A DNA stretch of 45,066 nt from Paracoccaceae bacterium (GCA_030148745.1 JASBSV010000030.1:1-45066); one strand, 5' to 3'; shown: positions 21,274-30,624, counted from the stretch's first letter. The notes: generated from the letters alone by a model not told the origin. Made by a program: numbers and translations.

Positions 21274-21945
21274 ATGAAGATCCTTGTCATCGAGGATGAT
21301 GCAACAACAGGCGATTATATCGCGCATGGCCTGCGCGAAGAGGGGCATACCGTAGATCTGGTGCCCGACGGGCGCGACGGGCTGATCCGCGCCACGACGG
21401 CCGATTACGATGTTCTGGTGATTGACCGGATGCTGCCCGGGCTGGACGGCATGTCGATCGTCAAGACGCTGAGAGGGGCGAAAAACCGCACGCCGGTTTT
21501 GTTTCTGACATCGCTGGGCGGGGTCGATGACCGGATTGACGGGCTGAACGCCGGGGCTGACGATTATCTGGTCAAACCCTTTGCCTTTGGTGAGTTGTCG
21601 GCGCGGGTCGCCGCACTTGCCCGGCGGCCCAAGCTGAAGGACGAGGAAACCACCCTTCAGGCCGGCGATCTGACGATGGATCTGATCCGCCGGAAAGTGA
21701 CCCGAAACGACACTGAAATCGACCTGCTGCCGCGCGAATTTGCCCTGCTTGAGCATCTTTTGCGGCGCAAGGGCCGGGTTCAGACACGCACCATGCTGCT
21801 GGAAGCGGTCTGGGACATAAGCTTTGATCCGCAAACCAATGTGGTTGAAACCCATATCAGCCGGCTTCGGGCGAAGGTTGACAAACCCTTCGAGAGTGAG
21901 CTGATCAAGACCGTGCGCGGCGCGGGATACCGGATCGAAAGCTGA
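21274..21945 (+). CDS. OmpR-family response regulator
   Basis: A 223-residue regulator. The receiver begins MKILVIEDDATTG with the acidic pair; VLVIDRMLPGLDG supplies the phospho-Asp, FLTSLGG the Thr/Ser and LVKPFAF the Lys. The OmpR/PhoB winged helix follows (about 130-223, with LLPREFALLEHLLRRKGRV, VVETHISRLRAKV and ending VRGAGYRIES). The start at 21274 was chosen because the receiver begins directly there and GGGGAC precedes it; the in-frame ATG at 21202 adds a non-conserved 24 residues. The kinase gene starts two bases after the stop. Confidence 0.93.
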   Translation: MKILVIEDDATTGDYIAHGLREEGHTVDLVPDGRDGLIRATTADYDVLVIDRMLPGLDGMSIVKTLRGAKNRTPVLFLTSLGGVDDRIDGLNAGADDYLVKPFAFGELSARVAALARRPKLKDEETTLQAGDLTMDLIRRKVTRNDTEIDLLPREFALLEHLLRRKGRVQTRTMLLEAVWDISFDPQTNVVETHISRLRAKVDKPFESELIKTVRGAGYRIES

Positions 21946-21947
21946 CG

Positions 21948-23321
21948 ATGAACACCCTGTGGAAATCAACCCCGATGCGCATGGCGCTGGCGCTTGTCGC
22001 GCTCTTCTGGGTTGTCAGCCTGCTAAGCCTTGGGGGATCGTACCTTGTTATCCGCCAGTCGCTTGAAGATGCCATCAGCGCCGATCTTGAACAGAATATG
22101 GCCGGGTTTCGCGCCGCGCCCAGCGCCGGGGCGCTTGCCGCTCTGATCTCGGCCGAGGCTGCGGCCACCGATCCTGACGAGCGTATATTGAGCTATCTTG
22201 CCCCCGACGGGCGGCATTACGGCAACGCCCTGATCGCGCGATCAAACGACGGGTTCCGCATTCTGCGCAAGAATACCGGACGCGCCCCCAGTGACGAGAC
22301 CTATCTGATCCTTTCCGCAACGCTTCATGGCGGCCAGCTTTCGCTTGCGACAAGCCTGTCGCGGATCGGCGATCTGCGCGAGACCTTTGTCAACATTCTT
22401 CTGCTCAGCCTTTTGCCGACGATGGTAATCGCCCTTGGGTTCGGAGTGCTGATCGCCAGGCGCAGCGCCCAGCGGCTAAAGGCGGTCGAGGGCACCTTGG
22501 ACCGGCTGACGCGCGGCGATCTGAGCGCGCGAACGCCGGTTCTGTCGGGCTGGTCAGACGATATCTCGACCATCGGTACCAGCGTTGACCGGATGGCCAA
22601 GGCGCAACAGGCCTCGGTCTCGGCGCTCAAACAGGTTTCGGCCGATATTGCCCATGATCTCAAGACCCCGATCCAGCGGGTCGCGATGCTGCTTCGTCAG
22701 TTGTCGGGAACCCCGGATCTGGGCCCCAAGGCGCAGGTTCTGGCCGAAAAGGCCGCCGAAGAGACCGATGGCATCGTGGCAACCTTTCAGTCGCTGTTAC
22801 AAATCGCCCAGATCGAAGGCGGCAGCCCCAAGGCCCGGTTCCAACCCGTCGATCTGGCCGCGCTGGCGCAGACTTTTACCGAGGTTTATGAGCCGGCCGC
22901 CGAAGACAGCCAGCATCAGCTGGTGCTGGAACTGCCGAAATCAGGGCCCACGATCGTCAATGGTGACAAGGGGCTTTTGGGGCAGGTCTTTGCCAATCTG
23001 ATCGAAAATGCACTGCGCCACACCCCGCCCGGAAGCCGCATCGACATCACCATCGCCCGCACCGCAGATCAGGTAAAACTGACGGTTGCCGACAACGGCC
23101 CCGGTGTTCCGGCCGAAGAGCGGCTGAATGTGCTTCGCCGGCTCTATCGGCTGGAACAGAGCCGTACGACGCCCGGCAATGGTCTGGGCCTGAGCCTTGT
23201 TTCGGTGATCGCCGATCTGCATGATGCAAAGCTTGAGCTGGCATCGAATGCGCCGGGCTTGGCCGTGTCGCTGACCTTTACAGCCACCGGCCCGGGCGCC
23301 GGTGCCGGCAAGGCAGATTGA
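21948..23321 (+). CDS. Two-component sensor histidine kinase
   Basis: A 457-residue HisKA kinase. Two membrane segments (about 12-36 and 146-166) flank a periplasmic sensor region of about 110 residues. A HAMP domain follows (about 168-220). HisKA has DIAHDLKTPIQR with the phospho-His. HATPase boxes are present: N box NLIENALRHTPPG, G1 DNGPGVPAEE, G2 NGLGLSLV. It pairs with the OmpR-type regulator just upstream. The PepSY protein before them may be a target or accessory sensor. Confidence 0.93.
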   Translation: MNTLWKSTPMRMALALVALFWVVSLLSLGGSYLVIRQSLEDAISADLEQNMAGFRAAPSAGALAALISAEAAATDPDERILSYLAPDGRHYGNALIARSNDGFRILRKNTGRAPSDETYLILSATLHGGQLSLATSLSRIGDLRETFVNILLLSLLPTMVIALGFGVLIARRSAQRLKAVEGTLDRLTRGDLSARTPVLSGWSDDISTIGTSVDRMAKAQQASVSALKQVSADIAHDLKTPIQRVAMLLRQLSGTPDLGPKAQVLAEKAAEETDGIVATFQSLLQIAQIEGGSPKARFQPVDLAALAQTFTEVYEPAAEDSQHQLVLELPKSGPTIVNGDKGLLGQVFANLIENALRHTPPGSRIDITIARTADQVKLTVADNGPGVPAEERLNVLRRLYRLEQSRTTPGNGLGLSLVSVIADLHDAKLELASNAPGLAVSLTFTATGPGAGAGKAD

Positions 23322-23340
23322 ACAGACAAGGAAGCAAGGC

Positions 23341-24039
23341 GTGACAAACCAAAATCATGACGAAGTTCATTTCGTCGAACGCACCGGATGGCTGCGCGCG
23401 GCGGTTCTGGGGGCCAATGATGGTCTGATCTCGACTGCCAGCCTGATGGTCGGCGTTGCCGCCTCTTCGGCAGGCACCGCGCAGATCCTTCTGGCGGGTA
23501 TCGCCGGGCTTGGCGCCGGCGCGATGTCGATGGCGGCGGGCGAATATGTCTCGGTCAGCTCGCAAGCAGATTCCGAGCGCGCCGATCTCAAACGCGAGGC
23601 GCGCGCGCTGAAAGATCACCCCGAGGCCGAGCTTGAGGAATTGACAATGATCTATGTCGATCGCGGCGTCAGCCCGGCCACCGCCCGTGAGGTCGCCGAG
23701 CAGCTGACAGCCAATGATGCTCTGGCTGCGCACAGCCGCGACGAGCTGGGCCTTTCCGACGCGATGAGCGCGAACCCGCTTCAGGCCGCCGTCGCCTCGG
23801 CGCTGGCTTTTGGTGCGGGGGCGGCGATACCGCTTGTGGTGGCCGTCTTCAGCCCGCCGACCGCCATCGTCTATGCGGTTTCTGCAGTGACGCTGGTTTT
23901 TCTGGCGGTTCTGGGGGCACTGGGCGCCATCGCGGGCGGCGCGCCAGTGGCGCGGGCAGCGGTCCGGGTGGTTTTCTGGGGCGCGATCGCAATGGCGATG
24001 ACCGGCCTGATCGGGCGTCTTGCGGGCACTGTCGTTTAA
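23341..24039 (+). CDS. VIT1/CCC1 family iron/manganese transporter
   Basis: A 232-residue membrane protein of the VIT/CCC1 family, which moves Fe(II) or Mn(II) out of the cytosol. The opening motif GWLRAAVLGANDGLISTASL and AGLGAGAMSMAAGEYVSVSSQ are diagnostic. A Glu-rich cytoplasmic metal-binding loop (about residues 70-130) separates the helix pairs, and hydrophobic segments fill the C-terminus. The start GTG at 23341 has AAGGA upstream and avoids a 20-base overlap with the kinase gene that the alternative ATG at 23302 would require. It follows the two-component system by 19 bases and may be its target. Confidence 0.88.
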   Translation: MTNQNHDEVHFVERTGWLRAAVLGANDGLISTASLMVGVAASSAGTAQILLAGIAGLGAGAMSMAAGEYVSVSSQADSERADLKREARALKDHPEAELEELTMIYVDRGVSPATAREVAEQLTANDALAAHSRDELGLSDAMSANPLQAAVASALAFGAGAAIPLVVAVFSPPTAIVYAVSAVTLVFLAVLGALGAIAGGAPVARAAVRVVFWGAIAMAMTGLIGRLAGTVV

Positions 24040-24118
24040 TCGCGGGATAATCCGGGGCAGTGATTGCAATCGGGGGGCGGCGATACTTAGATACCCCCTG
24101 TGAACAGGAGAAACTCAA

Positions 24119-24508
24119 ATGACCAAAACCGCTGGCGATCTTGTCGCCGACGCCAGATCGCGCGTCCCATCCATTGCCCCTGACGATGCACACAAAAAGG
24201 CCGCCTCGGGCGCGGCGCTGATCCTTGATGTGCGCGAGCCTGGCGAGCTGTCCGCTTCGGGCACGCCGCATGGTGCGGTGCATGTCCCGCGCGGCTTGCT
24301 GGAATTCAAGGCCGACAAGGGCGAAACCGGTGACGCGTCACTGAAATCGGCGCATAGCGAAGGGCGGCCGGTCATGGTTCTTTGCGCCTCCGGCGGGCGC
24401 GCAGCCTTGACCGCCGCCACGTTGACCGACATGGGTTATGAAGCGCATGTGATCGAAGGCGGGATGAAGGGCTGGATGAACGCGGGGTTAGAGACCAAAA
24501 CGGTCTGA
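24119..24508 (+). CDS. Rhodanese-domain protein
   Basis: A 129-residue single rhodanese domain. ALILDVREPGE (about 33-43) and GAVHVPRGLLEF are followed by the active-site loop CASGGR with Cys89 and Arg94 (the normal CX4R sulfurtransferase spacing). The domain ends with VIEGGMKGWMNAG. AGGAG precedes the ATG. Together with the CX5R rhodanese at 1285-1581 the window holds two distinct types. It is probably cytoplasmic. Its immediate partner is not evident. Confidence 0.92.
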   Translation: MTKTAGDLVADARSRVPSIAPDDAHKKAASGAALILDVREPGELSASGTPHGAVHVPRGLLEFKADKGETGDASLKSAHSEGRPVMVLCASGGRAALTAATLTDMGYEAHVIEGGMKGWMNAGLETKTV

Positions 24509-24526
24509 ACCTGCCGCGGGCAGAAA

Positions 24527-24557
24527 ACCAGCCGCTGCGCCCATCGCCGCGGCTGGT
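24527..24557 (-). terminator. Terminator between the rhodanese and 3-hydroxybutyrate dehydrogenase genes
   Basis: ACCAGCCGC at 24527-24535 is perfectly inverted at 24549-24557. On the minus strand the stem is followed by TTTTCTG, an adequate T-tract for the dehydrogenase transcript. Confidence 0.7.
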
Positions 24558-24571
24558 CTCCGGGCGCCGGC

Positions 24572-25354
24572 CTATTCCATGAACCAGCCGTGGCTGACAA
24601 CCATCGACTGCCCGGTCAGGGCATTGGTCGGGAAAGCGGCAAAGACATGCGCGATCTCGGCCACATCCTCGACCGTGGTGAACTCCTGATCAACGGTGCC
24701 GCCCAGCATGATCTTGTTGACGACCTCTTCTTCGGAAATTCCCAGTTCTTCCGCCTGTTCGGGGATCTGTTTCTCGACCAGCGGGGTCTTGACGAAACCG
24801 GGGCAGATCACGTTCGAGCGCACGCCGTGCTTGGCGCCCTCTTTGGCGATCACGCGCGACAGGCCCAACAGCCCGTGTTTGGCCGTGACATAGGCCGATT
24901 TCAGCGGCGAGGCTTCTTTGGAATGGACCGAGCCCATCATGATGATCGACCCTGACCCGGCCTTATACATATGTGGCAGGCACGCCTTTGTGGTCAGGAA
25001 CGCGCCATCAAGATGGATCGACAAAAGCTTTTTCCAATCCTCGAAAGGAAAATTCTGAAGCTCATGCACGATTTGTATCCCGGCGTTTGAGACCAGAACA
25101 TCAACGCCGCCCCAGGTATCCACGACCTTTTGGACCCCGGCGTTCACCTGATCTTCGTTGGTGACATCCATGGCAACGCCCATCGCCTCGCCCGGACCCA
25201 TCTTGGTCAACTCGGCGGCTGTCGCTTCGGCGTCCTCAAGCTTGAGATCCGCGATGGCCACCCGCGCGCCCGATCGTACAAAGCGCCGTGCGATGGTGGC
25301 GCCGATGCCGCGGGCAGCACCGGTGATGATACAGATTTTTCCGTTCAGGTTCAT
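24572..25354 (-). CDS. bdhA: D-3-hydroxybutyrate dehydrogenase
   Basis: A 260-residue short-chain dehydrogenase. It has the NAD-binding motif TGAARGIG (11-18), VSNAGI (88-93) and the catalytic triad Ser142, Tyr155, Lys159 (SAYVTAKHG). The length, [12 protein letters not shown] segment and C-terminal [15 protein letters not shown] match bacterial NAD-dependent 3-hydroxybutyrate dehydrogenases. These interconvert D-3-hydroxybutyrate and acetoacetate in polyhydroxybutyrate breakdown. It stands alone on the minus strand, with no phb genes nearby in the window. Confidence 0.92.
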   Translation of the reverse strand: MNLNGKICIITGAARGIGATIARRFVRSGARVAIADLKLEDAEATAAELTKMGPGEAMGVAMDVTNEDQVNAGVQKVVDTWGGVDVLVSNAGIQIVHELQNFPFEDWKKLLSIHLDGAFLTTKACLPHMYKAGSGSIIMMGSVHSKEASPLKSAYVTAKHGLLGLSRVIAKEGAKHGVRSNVICPGFVKTPLVEKQIPEQAEELGISEEEVVNKIMLGGTVDQEFTTVEDVAEIAHVFAAFPTNALTGQSMVVSHGWFME

Positions 25355-25491
25355 TGTTCTGGCCCCTTTTTGCCGTGACTGTAACTTATGTGGCCCGATG
25401 TGGATGACGCTTCAACCGGACAGGCGCGCTTTGTGCGCCCGGCACTGAAATATTTCCGCCACGCTAAACGTGACTGGCGAAAAATGACCGA

Positions 25492-26214
25492 TCAGGCGCC
25501 GCTGCGCTCCATTTTTATATCCATCCAGATTGGCAGATGGTCCGAAGCGCGGCGCGCCAGAGGCGTTTCAACCACGCCGCCACTGATCGCTGTCAGCCGG
25601 TCATCCAGCGCGATACGGTCCAATGCGGCCACCGGGCGCTTTGCATGAAAACTGTGTCCGGGGGCGTAGATCGAATAATGCGCGTCCAGCCGCCCCAATC
25701 CGACCCGCGTCGACCATTCGTTCAGATCGCCAGCCACGGCCGAAGGCGTGGCGCTACCGCTTTGCAATTCGCTCAGAAGCGCCGAGAGTTGTTTGCGCCG
25801 ATGATGCCGGAACAACCCCAGGTGAACGCCCGCGATTCGCAATTGCCCCTGTCGAAGCGCCAGATCGGCCAGAATCGCGCCGCGCGGCTCTAGCCCGGGC
25901 AGGTCGATACAGCGATAATCGACCATAGTGATCTCTGGCCGCACCAATATCGCATTGCCGTGCCAGCCCAGGCTGACCCCGTTGGGCGAGACCGGCAATG
26001 CCACCATACCGGTCAGCGGTGCGATCTCATCCACCGGAAGGGCGGTGGGGCGCGGCGGAAAGCGGCGGTCGGCCTCCTGCAAGACAACGATATCGGCATC
26101 CAGCTGCGAGATGACGTGCAAAATGCGCTCGGGCCGCCTTTGCCGGTCGGTGCCCATCGCTTTGCGGATATTGTAGCTGGCAATCCTTATTTCATCTGTG
26201 CCGCGCGCTCTCAC
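25492..26214 (-). CDS. Endonuclease/exonuclease/phosphatase family protein
   Basis: A 240-residue EEP-fold hydrolase. IRIASYNIRKAMG at the N-terminus, VVLQEAD (metal-binding Glu), GDLNEW and the C-terminal ASDHLPIWMDI are the family metal- and phosphate-binding motifs. The GTG start at 26214 overlaps the stop of the cardiolipin synthase gene by four bases (GTGA), which is preferred over an ATG 100 bases inside that gene. No signal peptide is seen. The pairing with a PLD-family synthase suggests phospholipid or nucleic-acid phosphodiester chemistry; the substrate is unknown. Confidence 0.85.
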   Translation of the reverse strand: MRARGTDEIRIASYNIRKAMGTDRQRRPERILHVISQLDADIVVLQEADRRFPPRPTALPVDEIAPLTGMVALPVSPNGVSLGWHGNAILVRPEITMVDYRCIDLPGLEPRGAILADLALRQGQLRIAGVHLGLFRHHRRKQLSALLSELQSGSATPSAVAGDLNEWSTRVGLGRLDAHYSIYAPGHSFHAKRPVAALDRIALDDRLTAISGGVVETPLARRASDHLPIWMDIKMERSGA

Positions 26215-27575
26215 AATATAGGTGCTCCCAGACGAAAAGCGCCTTCGGCGATGCGGCGCATCACACCCGCTTTGCGCACCCCTTCGCCGCAGAAGTTCAG
26301 GGTGTTTTGATACCAATCGACCAGCTGGCCCAGACTTTCAGCGTCATAGACGAAAAGCGCCGTTTCAAAGTTGAGTAGCAGGCTTCGCACATCGAAGTTT
26401 GCCGAGCCGACATAGCCGAAATCGTCGATAACCGCCATTTTGGCATGCACCATTGCGGTTTCATGAAAGAAGATCCGGCACCCCGTCTCGTCCAGATCCC
26501 TGACATAGGCGCCGCGGGCGAAATCGGCGATCCGCTGGTTGGAGCGGCGCGGGATCAGGATGCGTACATCAACCCCGCGCCGCGCGGCGATCGACAAGGC
26601 CTGTCCGGTGCCTTCGGTCGGCAGGAAATAGGGGGTGGCGATCCAGATCCGTTTGCGGGCGTTATGAATGGCGTAAATAAGACCGTCGTTCAGCGGATCG
26701 TCCAGCGTATCGGGCCCTGCCGGGACAAGCTGAACCACATTGGTGCCACAGACCGAAAGATTGCCCTCGGGCAGATCGCGCGGGGTTTTGCCGGTCACGT
26801 CCCAATCCGAGTAATGGACATCGGAAAAGCTGCGCACCACGGGGCCCTGCACGATATAGGACAGATCGACAAAGCGCGCCTCATCCGGCTCTGCGCCCAT
26901 ATATTCACTGCCCGCGTTCATCCCCCCCGCAAAGACCCGCGTTTCATCGGCGATCACCATCTTGCGGTGGTTTCTGAGGTTCATATGCCCGTTGTCGGGG
27001 GGATGCAGGAAGGGCGAGAAAAACCGAAGCTGGCCGCCCGCCTGCTCAAATGCCGCAAGCTCGGCCCGGGGCCGGCGCAGCGCGCCCAGCCGGTCAAGGA
27101 TCAGGCGAACCGTCACACCTGCGCGCGCCCGTTCGGTCAGCTCTTTGACGAATGCGCGGCCAACCTCATCGTCGGCCAGTATGTAAAACGTGATATTCAG
27201 CGTCACCTGCGCCGAACGGACCAGCCCGATCAGAGCCTCAAAAGCCTCTTCTCCGGTGGTCAGGAGCCGGAAATCATTACCCGGCTCGGCGGCGGCAAGT
27301 CCGAACTGCCGGAACACCTCGTCCATCTGATGTGCCGGCGGCGGCAGGGTTTGTTCGGATTGCGAAAAGGTAATTGGCGGAAACCGCGAGCCCTGTTTGC
27401 GAAAACCCAGCGCCAGAAAGACGGGAACCGCGATATAGGGCATGACGACAATGAACAAAAGCCACGCCGCCGTGGATTGCGGGGTGCGCCTTTGTTGCAG
27501 GACAAAGACCGAGGCCAGCACCGCAAGGATCGCGCCAAAACCGATGCTGAGCGATGACAGCGACCAGCTTAGCAT
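26211..27575 (-). CDS. cls: Cardiolipin synthase (PLD family, ClsA-type)
   Basis: A 454-residue membrane phospholipid synthase. Two N-terminal membrane segments (about 9-27 and 36-58, with AWLLFIVVMPYIAVPVFLAL) are followed by two PLD half-sites: NHRKMVIADETRVFAGGMN (about 206-224) and VHAKMAVIDDFGYVGSANFD (about 391-410). It condenses phosphatidylglycerols to cardiolipin. It overlaps the downstream EEP-family gene by four bases. The 259-base gap upstream to the CDF gene holds the CDF promoter and nothing else I can identify. Confidence 0.9.
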   Translation of the reverse strand: MLSWSLSSLSIGFGAILAVLASVFVLQQRRTPQSTAAWLLFIVVMPYIAVPVFLALGFRKQGSRFPPITFSQSEQTLPPPAHQMDEVFRQFGLAAAEPGNDFRLLTTGEEAFEALIGLVRSAQVTLNITFYILADDEVGRAFVKELTERARAGVTVRLILDRLGALRRPRAELAAFEQAGGQLRFFSPFLHPPDNGHMNLRNHRKMVIADETRVFAGGMNAGSEYMGAEPDEARFVDLSYIVQGPVVRSFSDVHYSDWDVTGKTPRDLPEGNLSVCGTNVVQLVPAGPDTLDDPLNDGLIYAIHNARKRIWIATPYFLPTEGTGQALSIAARRGVDVRILIPRRSNQRIADFARGAYVRDLDETGCRIFFHETAMVHAKMAVIDDFGYVGSANFDVRSLLLNFETALFVYDAESLGQLVDWYQNTLNFCGEGVRKAGVMRRIAEGAFRLGAPIL

Positions 27576-27773
27576 CGGGGCCGGTTCCGGCCGCAGGGCG
27601 GCGTCATATCTGGATCAGTCACAGTCAAGTCCAACCCGCACGGAAAAGAAGCGATAATGGCAACATCCATGTCATATAGGCAGATCGGGGCCTTGCGGCC
27701 AACTGCCAAGATGGCGCGCGCGGCGGCCTTTGCGCCCGGCAGCGGAAAATCGCAAAAATTCTTGTAATTTCTC

Positions 27774-27804
27774 TTGAACCTAAAGCCGCTAGAGAGACTA
27801 GCTA
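27774..27804 (+). promoter_or_regulatory. MerR-type promoter upstream of the CDF metal exporter
   Basis: TTGAAC at 27774-27779 and TAGCTA at 27799-27804 are separated by 19 bases, the over-long spacer characteristic of MerR-family activated promoters. The spacer carries an imperfect dyad around AAGCCGCTAG. It is 30 bases upstream of the exporter start codon. A zinc/cadmium-responsive ZntR/CadR-like regulator is expected; none is encoded in the window. Confidence 0.6.
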
Positions 27805-27834
27805 GGGCTGAGTGTTATTTGAAACGGGCATCCC

Positions 27835-28750
27835 ATGGGACATTCACATCACCACCATCACCATATCGACCCGGACGCCGGCGACCGCCGGGTTGCGCTT
27901 GCGATTATCGTCAACCTTGCGCTGACCGTTGCCCAGATCGTCGGCGGCATATTTGCAGGCTCTCTGGCGCTGATTGCCGATGCGCTGCACAATTTTTCCG
28001 ATGCCATCGCGCTGATCATCGCCTATGGCGCGCGCAAGATCGCGCGAAAGCCCGCCAATTCCGATATGAGCTTTGGCTATGACCGGGCCGAGGTGGTGGC
28101 CGCCCTGATCAACTATACCACGCTGATCATTATCGGGCTCTATCTGGTCTATGAGGCGGTTCTGAGGTTTTTTGAACCCACAGGGCGTAAACGGCTGGCT
28201 GATCGTGATCATCGCCGCTGTTGCGCTGGTCGTTGATCTGGTCACCGCGCTGCTGACTTATACGATGTCGAAATCCAGCATGAACATGCGGGCCGCTTTT
28301 TTGCACAATGTGGCCGACGCCCTGGGTTCGGTAGCGGTGATCGTGGCCGGCACGCTGATCATCTATTTCGATTGGCGGATCGTCGATCCTTTGGTCACGC
28401 TGATGATCGCGGGCTATATCCTGTGGCAGTCATACGCCGAAATCGGCGATGTGATCCGGGTGCTGATGCTGGGCCGGCCGCCGGAAATTCCCGCCCATGA
28501 CATGATCGGCGCCATCACCCAGATCGACGGCGTGACCAATGTTCATCACGCTCATCTTTGGCAGATGTCCGAGCATGACGCCGCTTTTGAGGCCCATGTC
28601 GTGGTCGAAGAGGGCCGCTGGAGCGATGCCGACGCCATCAAGGATCAGATCAAGGCCAGTCTTCTTTACCGGTTCAAGCTGTCGCATACGACGCTTGAAC
28701 TGGAATGTTCCAGACATGCCTGCCTTGATGCCGAAACCTTTGGCCATTAG
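27835..28750 (+). pseudogene. CDF-family zinc/cadmium exporter, single-base frameshift
   Basis: Cation diffusion facilitator exporting Zn(II)/Cd(II)/Co(II). The first frame gives a His-rich N-terminus (MGHSHHHHHHIDPDAGDRR) and helices with SLALIADALHNFSDAIAL, then leaves the CDF sequence after EAVLRFFEP and stops at 28236. The next frame resumes the family sequence at about 28175 (QGVNGWLIVIIAAVAL) and runs to 28750 through LHNVADALGS and the cytoplasmic domain with HHAHLWQ. Removing one base, from the T6 run 28168-28173 or the CCC at 28177-28179, restores a 304-residue protein of normal length. It may be a true mutation or a sequencing error. Except for this base both halves are intact. Confidence 0.85.
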
Positions 28751-28869
28751 GCGCGGTCTGCCGCCCCGGCGTGATCCAGCCTGCGCCAAAGCCGCCCGGC
28801 AATGTGACAGTTGAGTTTGGCGGGCAAACCCCGTATCGCTTTGGCGGCTTAAATTGAAAGGCGCGCGCA

Positions 28870-29481
28870 TTGGCAAACCACCTTTATCAGAACGATCTTC
28901 CCGACGCGCTGGACCTTGGTCCGGTGGTTGCTATCGACTGCGAGACCATGGGTCTGAACCCGCACCGCGACCGCCTGTGTCTGGTGCAGCTGTCATCAGG
29001 CGACGGCAACACGCATCTGGTGCAGATCGCCAAGGGCCAGAACGAGGCGCCCAATCTGTCGCGGCTTCTGACCGATCCCAAGGTTCTGAAGCTGTTTCAT
29101 TTCGGCCGCTTTGACATTGCCGCGATGTATAATGCTTTTGGTGCGTTGGCCGCCCCGGTCTATTGCACCAAGATCGCCTCCAAACTGGTGCGTACCTACA
29201 CCGATCGTCACGGGCTGAAGAACCTGCTTCAGGAGCTGATCGAGGTCGATATCTCCAAATATCAGCAAAGCTCGGACTGGGGCGCGGCCGAGCTGACCAA
29301 AGCGCAACTGGATTACGCCGCATCCGACGTGCTTTACCTGCACCGGCTGCGCGAGGAGTTGGACCGGAGGCTTGAGCGTGAAGGCCGCAGCGATCTGGCC
29401 AAGGCCGCGTTTGATTTTCTGCCCACCCGCGCACGGCTGGATCTGGCCGGATGGCCCGAGGAAGACATATTCGCGCATTAA
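28870..29481 (+). CDS. RNase D-like 3'-5' exonuclease (single DEDDy domain)
   Basis: A 203-residue DEDDy exonuclease. VAIDCETMGL supplies the first Asp and Glu, FHFGRFDIAAMY the second Asp, and QLDYAASDVLYL the Tyr and last Asp. It lacks the HRDC domains of full RNase D, as is common for the short alphaproteobacterial form. It likely trims tRNA or other stable RNA 3' ends. The TTG start at 28870 is preceded by GAAAGG; no ATG precedes the exonuclease motifs. It lies 25 bases upstream of lptC, in the usual rnd-lptC-lptA-lptB order of Rhodobacterales. Confidence 0.9.
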   Translation: MANHLYQNDLPDALDLGPVVAIDCETMGLNPHRDRLCLVQLSSGDGNTHLVQIAKGQNEAPNLSRLLTDPKVLKLFHFGRFDIAAMYNAFGALAAPVYCTKIASKLVRTYTDRHGLKNLLQELIEVDISKYQQSSDWGAAELTKAQLDYAASDVLYLHRLREELDRRLEREGRSDLAKAAFDFLPTRARLDLAGWPEEDIFAH

Positions 29482-29506
29482 CCCGGCGCCAGCACAGAGG
29501 CATGAT

Positions 29507-30118
29507 TTGGCCACATATGACAACAGCTACTCACGTTTCGTCGCCTGGACGAAGATCGTGCTTCCGCTGGCGGCGCTGGGCCTGTTGTCGACGCTTTTTC
29601 TGTTTGCGCGCGCGGTAAATATCGACGGCACATTGCCCTTTGCCAAGGTCGATGTGCAGGAAATCGCCCGCGAACAGCGGCTGTCGGCGCCGCGATTTGC
29701 CGGCATTACCCGCGATGGCGCCTCGATCGAGATCTCGGCGGCTTCGGCCAAGCCCGACATCAAGGAGCCGGGGCGCGTCACCAGCAAGGATCTGATGGCG
29801 GTCGTCACCTATCCGCAGGGCGCTACCCTGTCGATCGACGCCCCCAAGGGCGAGATCGATCCCGGCACCGGCAAGGCGGTGCTGTCGGGCGGCGTGGATG
29901 TGAAAACCTCGACCGGCTACCGCATTCAGACCGAAGGGCTTTCGGCATCGCTTGAGGTAACTTCCATGGCATCCCATGGAAAAGTGGAGGCAAAGGGCCC
30001 ACTTGGTAGCCTGACCGCCGGCCAGATGGACGTGGCTTTGAATAACGGGCAATACCTTCTTGTTTTCAAGGAAGGCGTCCGGCTGATATACAAACCCGCA
30101 AAGGGGAACGAAAAGTGA
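29507..30118 (+). CDS. lptC: LPS export system protein LptC
   Basis: A 203-residue bitopic protein of the LPS transport bridge. A short cytoplasmic N-terminus (ATYDNSYSRFVAW) and one membrane segment (about 15-38) precede a beta-jellyroll LptC domain with GVDVKTSTGYRIQTE. The TTG start at 29507 has AGAGG at 29496-29500; the longer open frame overlaps the RNase D gene and is not coding. It connects the LptB-F-G ABC transporter to LptA. The stop overlaps the lptA start by four bases. Confidence 0.88.
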   Translation: MATYDNSYSRFVAWTKIVLPLAALGLLSTLFLFARAVNIDGTLPFAKVDVQEIAREQRLSAPRFAGITRDGASIEISAASAKPDIKEPGRVTSKDLMAVVTYPQGATLSIDAPKGEIDPGTGKAVLSGGVDVKTSTGYRIQTEGLSASLEVTSMASHGKVEAKGPLGSLTAGQMDVALNNGQYLLVFKEGVRLIYKPAKGNEK

Positions 30119-30624
30119 CGGATCTGCGAGTACTTCTTTTCATCGTTTCCATCGGGCTTGCGCCGGTGGCGGTATCGGCGCAGGGCATGCAGGTGGCATT
30201 CGGCGGGCTCAAACAGGACCCTTCGCTGCCGGTTGAAATGACGGCCGATCAGCTTGCCATCGATCAGAATGACGGCTCGGCCCTGTTTACCGGAAATGTG
30301 GTGATCGGTCAGGGGCAGATGCGCATGACCGCGCCTTGGGTCCGGGTGGAATATGCCACCGCCAAGGGCGGCGCGACCGGCCAGATCTCGCGGCTGCACG
30401 CCACCGGGGGGGTGACGCTGGTCAACGGATCCGAAGCGGCCGAGGCGAAAGAGGCTGTTTATACCATCGACACCGGGTCCATCGTGATGACCGGCGATGT
30501 CCTGCTGACACAGGGCCAGAATGCGCTGTCCTCGCAGAAAATGGTGGTTGATCTCAAAAAGGGAACCGCGGTGATGGATGGCCGGGTAAAGACCATTCTT
30601 CAGACCGGCGGCGCAAAGAAATAA
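30115..30624 (+). CDS. lptA: LPS transport periplasmic protein LptA
   Basis: A 169-residue periplasmic protein that forms the LPS-conducting bridge. A signal peptide (about 1-22, ending AVSAQ) precedes the OstA/LptA-like jellyroll (MTADQLAIDQNDGSALFTGNV, then EAVYTIDTGSIVMTGDVLL). It starts with GTG at 30115 inside the end of lptC. Its stop shares a base with the lptB start (TAATG). Confidence 0.9.
   Translation: MTDLRVLLFIVSIGLAPVAVSAQGMQVAFGGLKQDPSLPVEMTADQLAIDQNDGSALFTGNVVIGQGQMRMTAPWVRVEYATAKGGATGQISRLHATGGVTLVNGSEAAEAKEAVYTIDTGSIVMTGDVLLTQGQNALSSQKMVVDLKKGTAVMDGRVKTILQTGGAKK

Noticed and set aside
27835-28236. Complete 133-residue CDF-like protein
   Set aside because: The last 20 residues are out of the CDF frame; the rest of the gene continues in the next frame to 28750.
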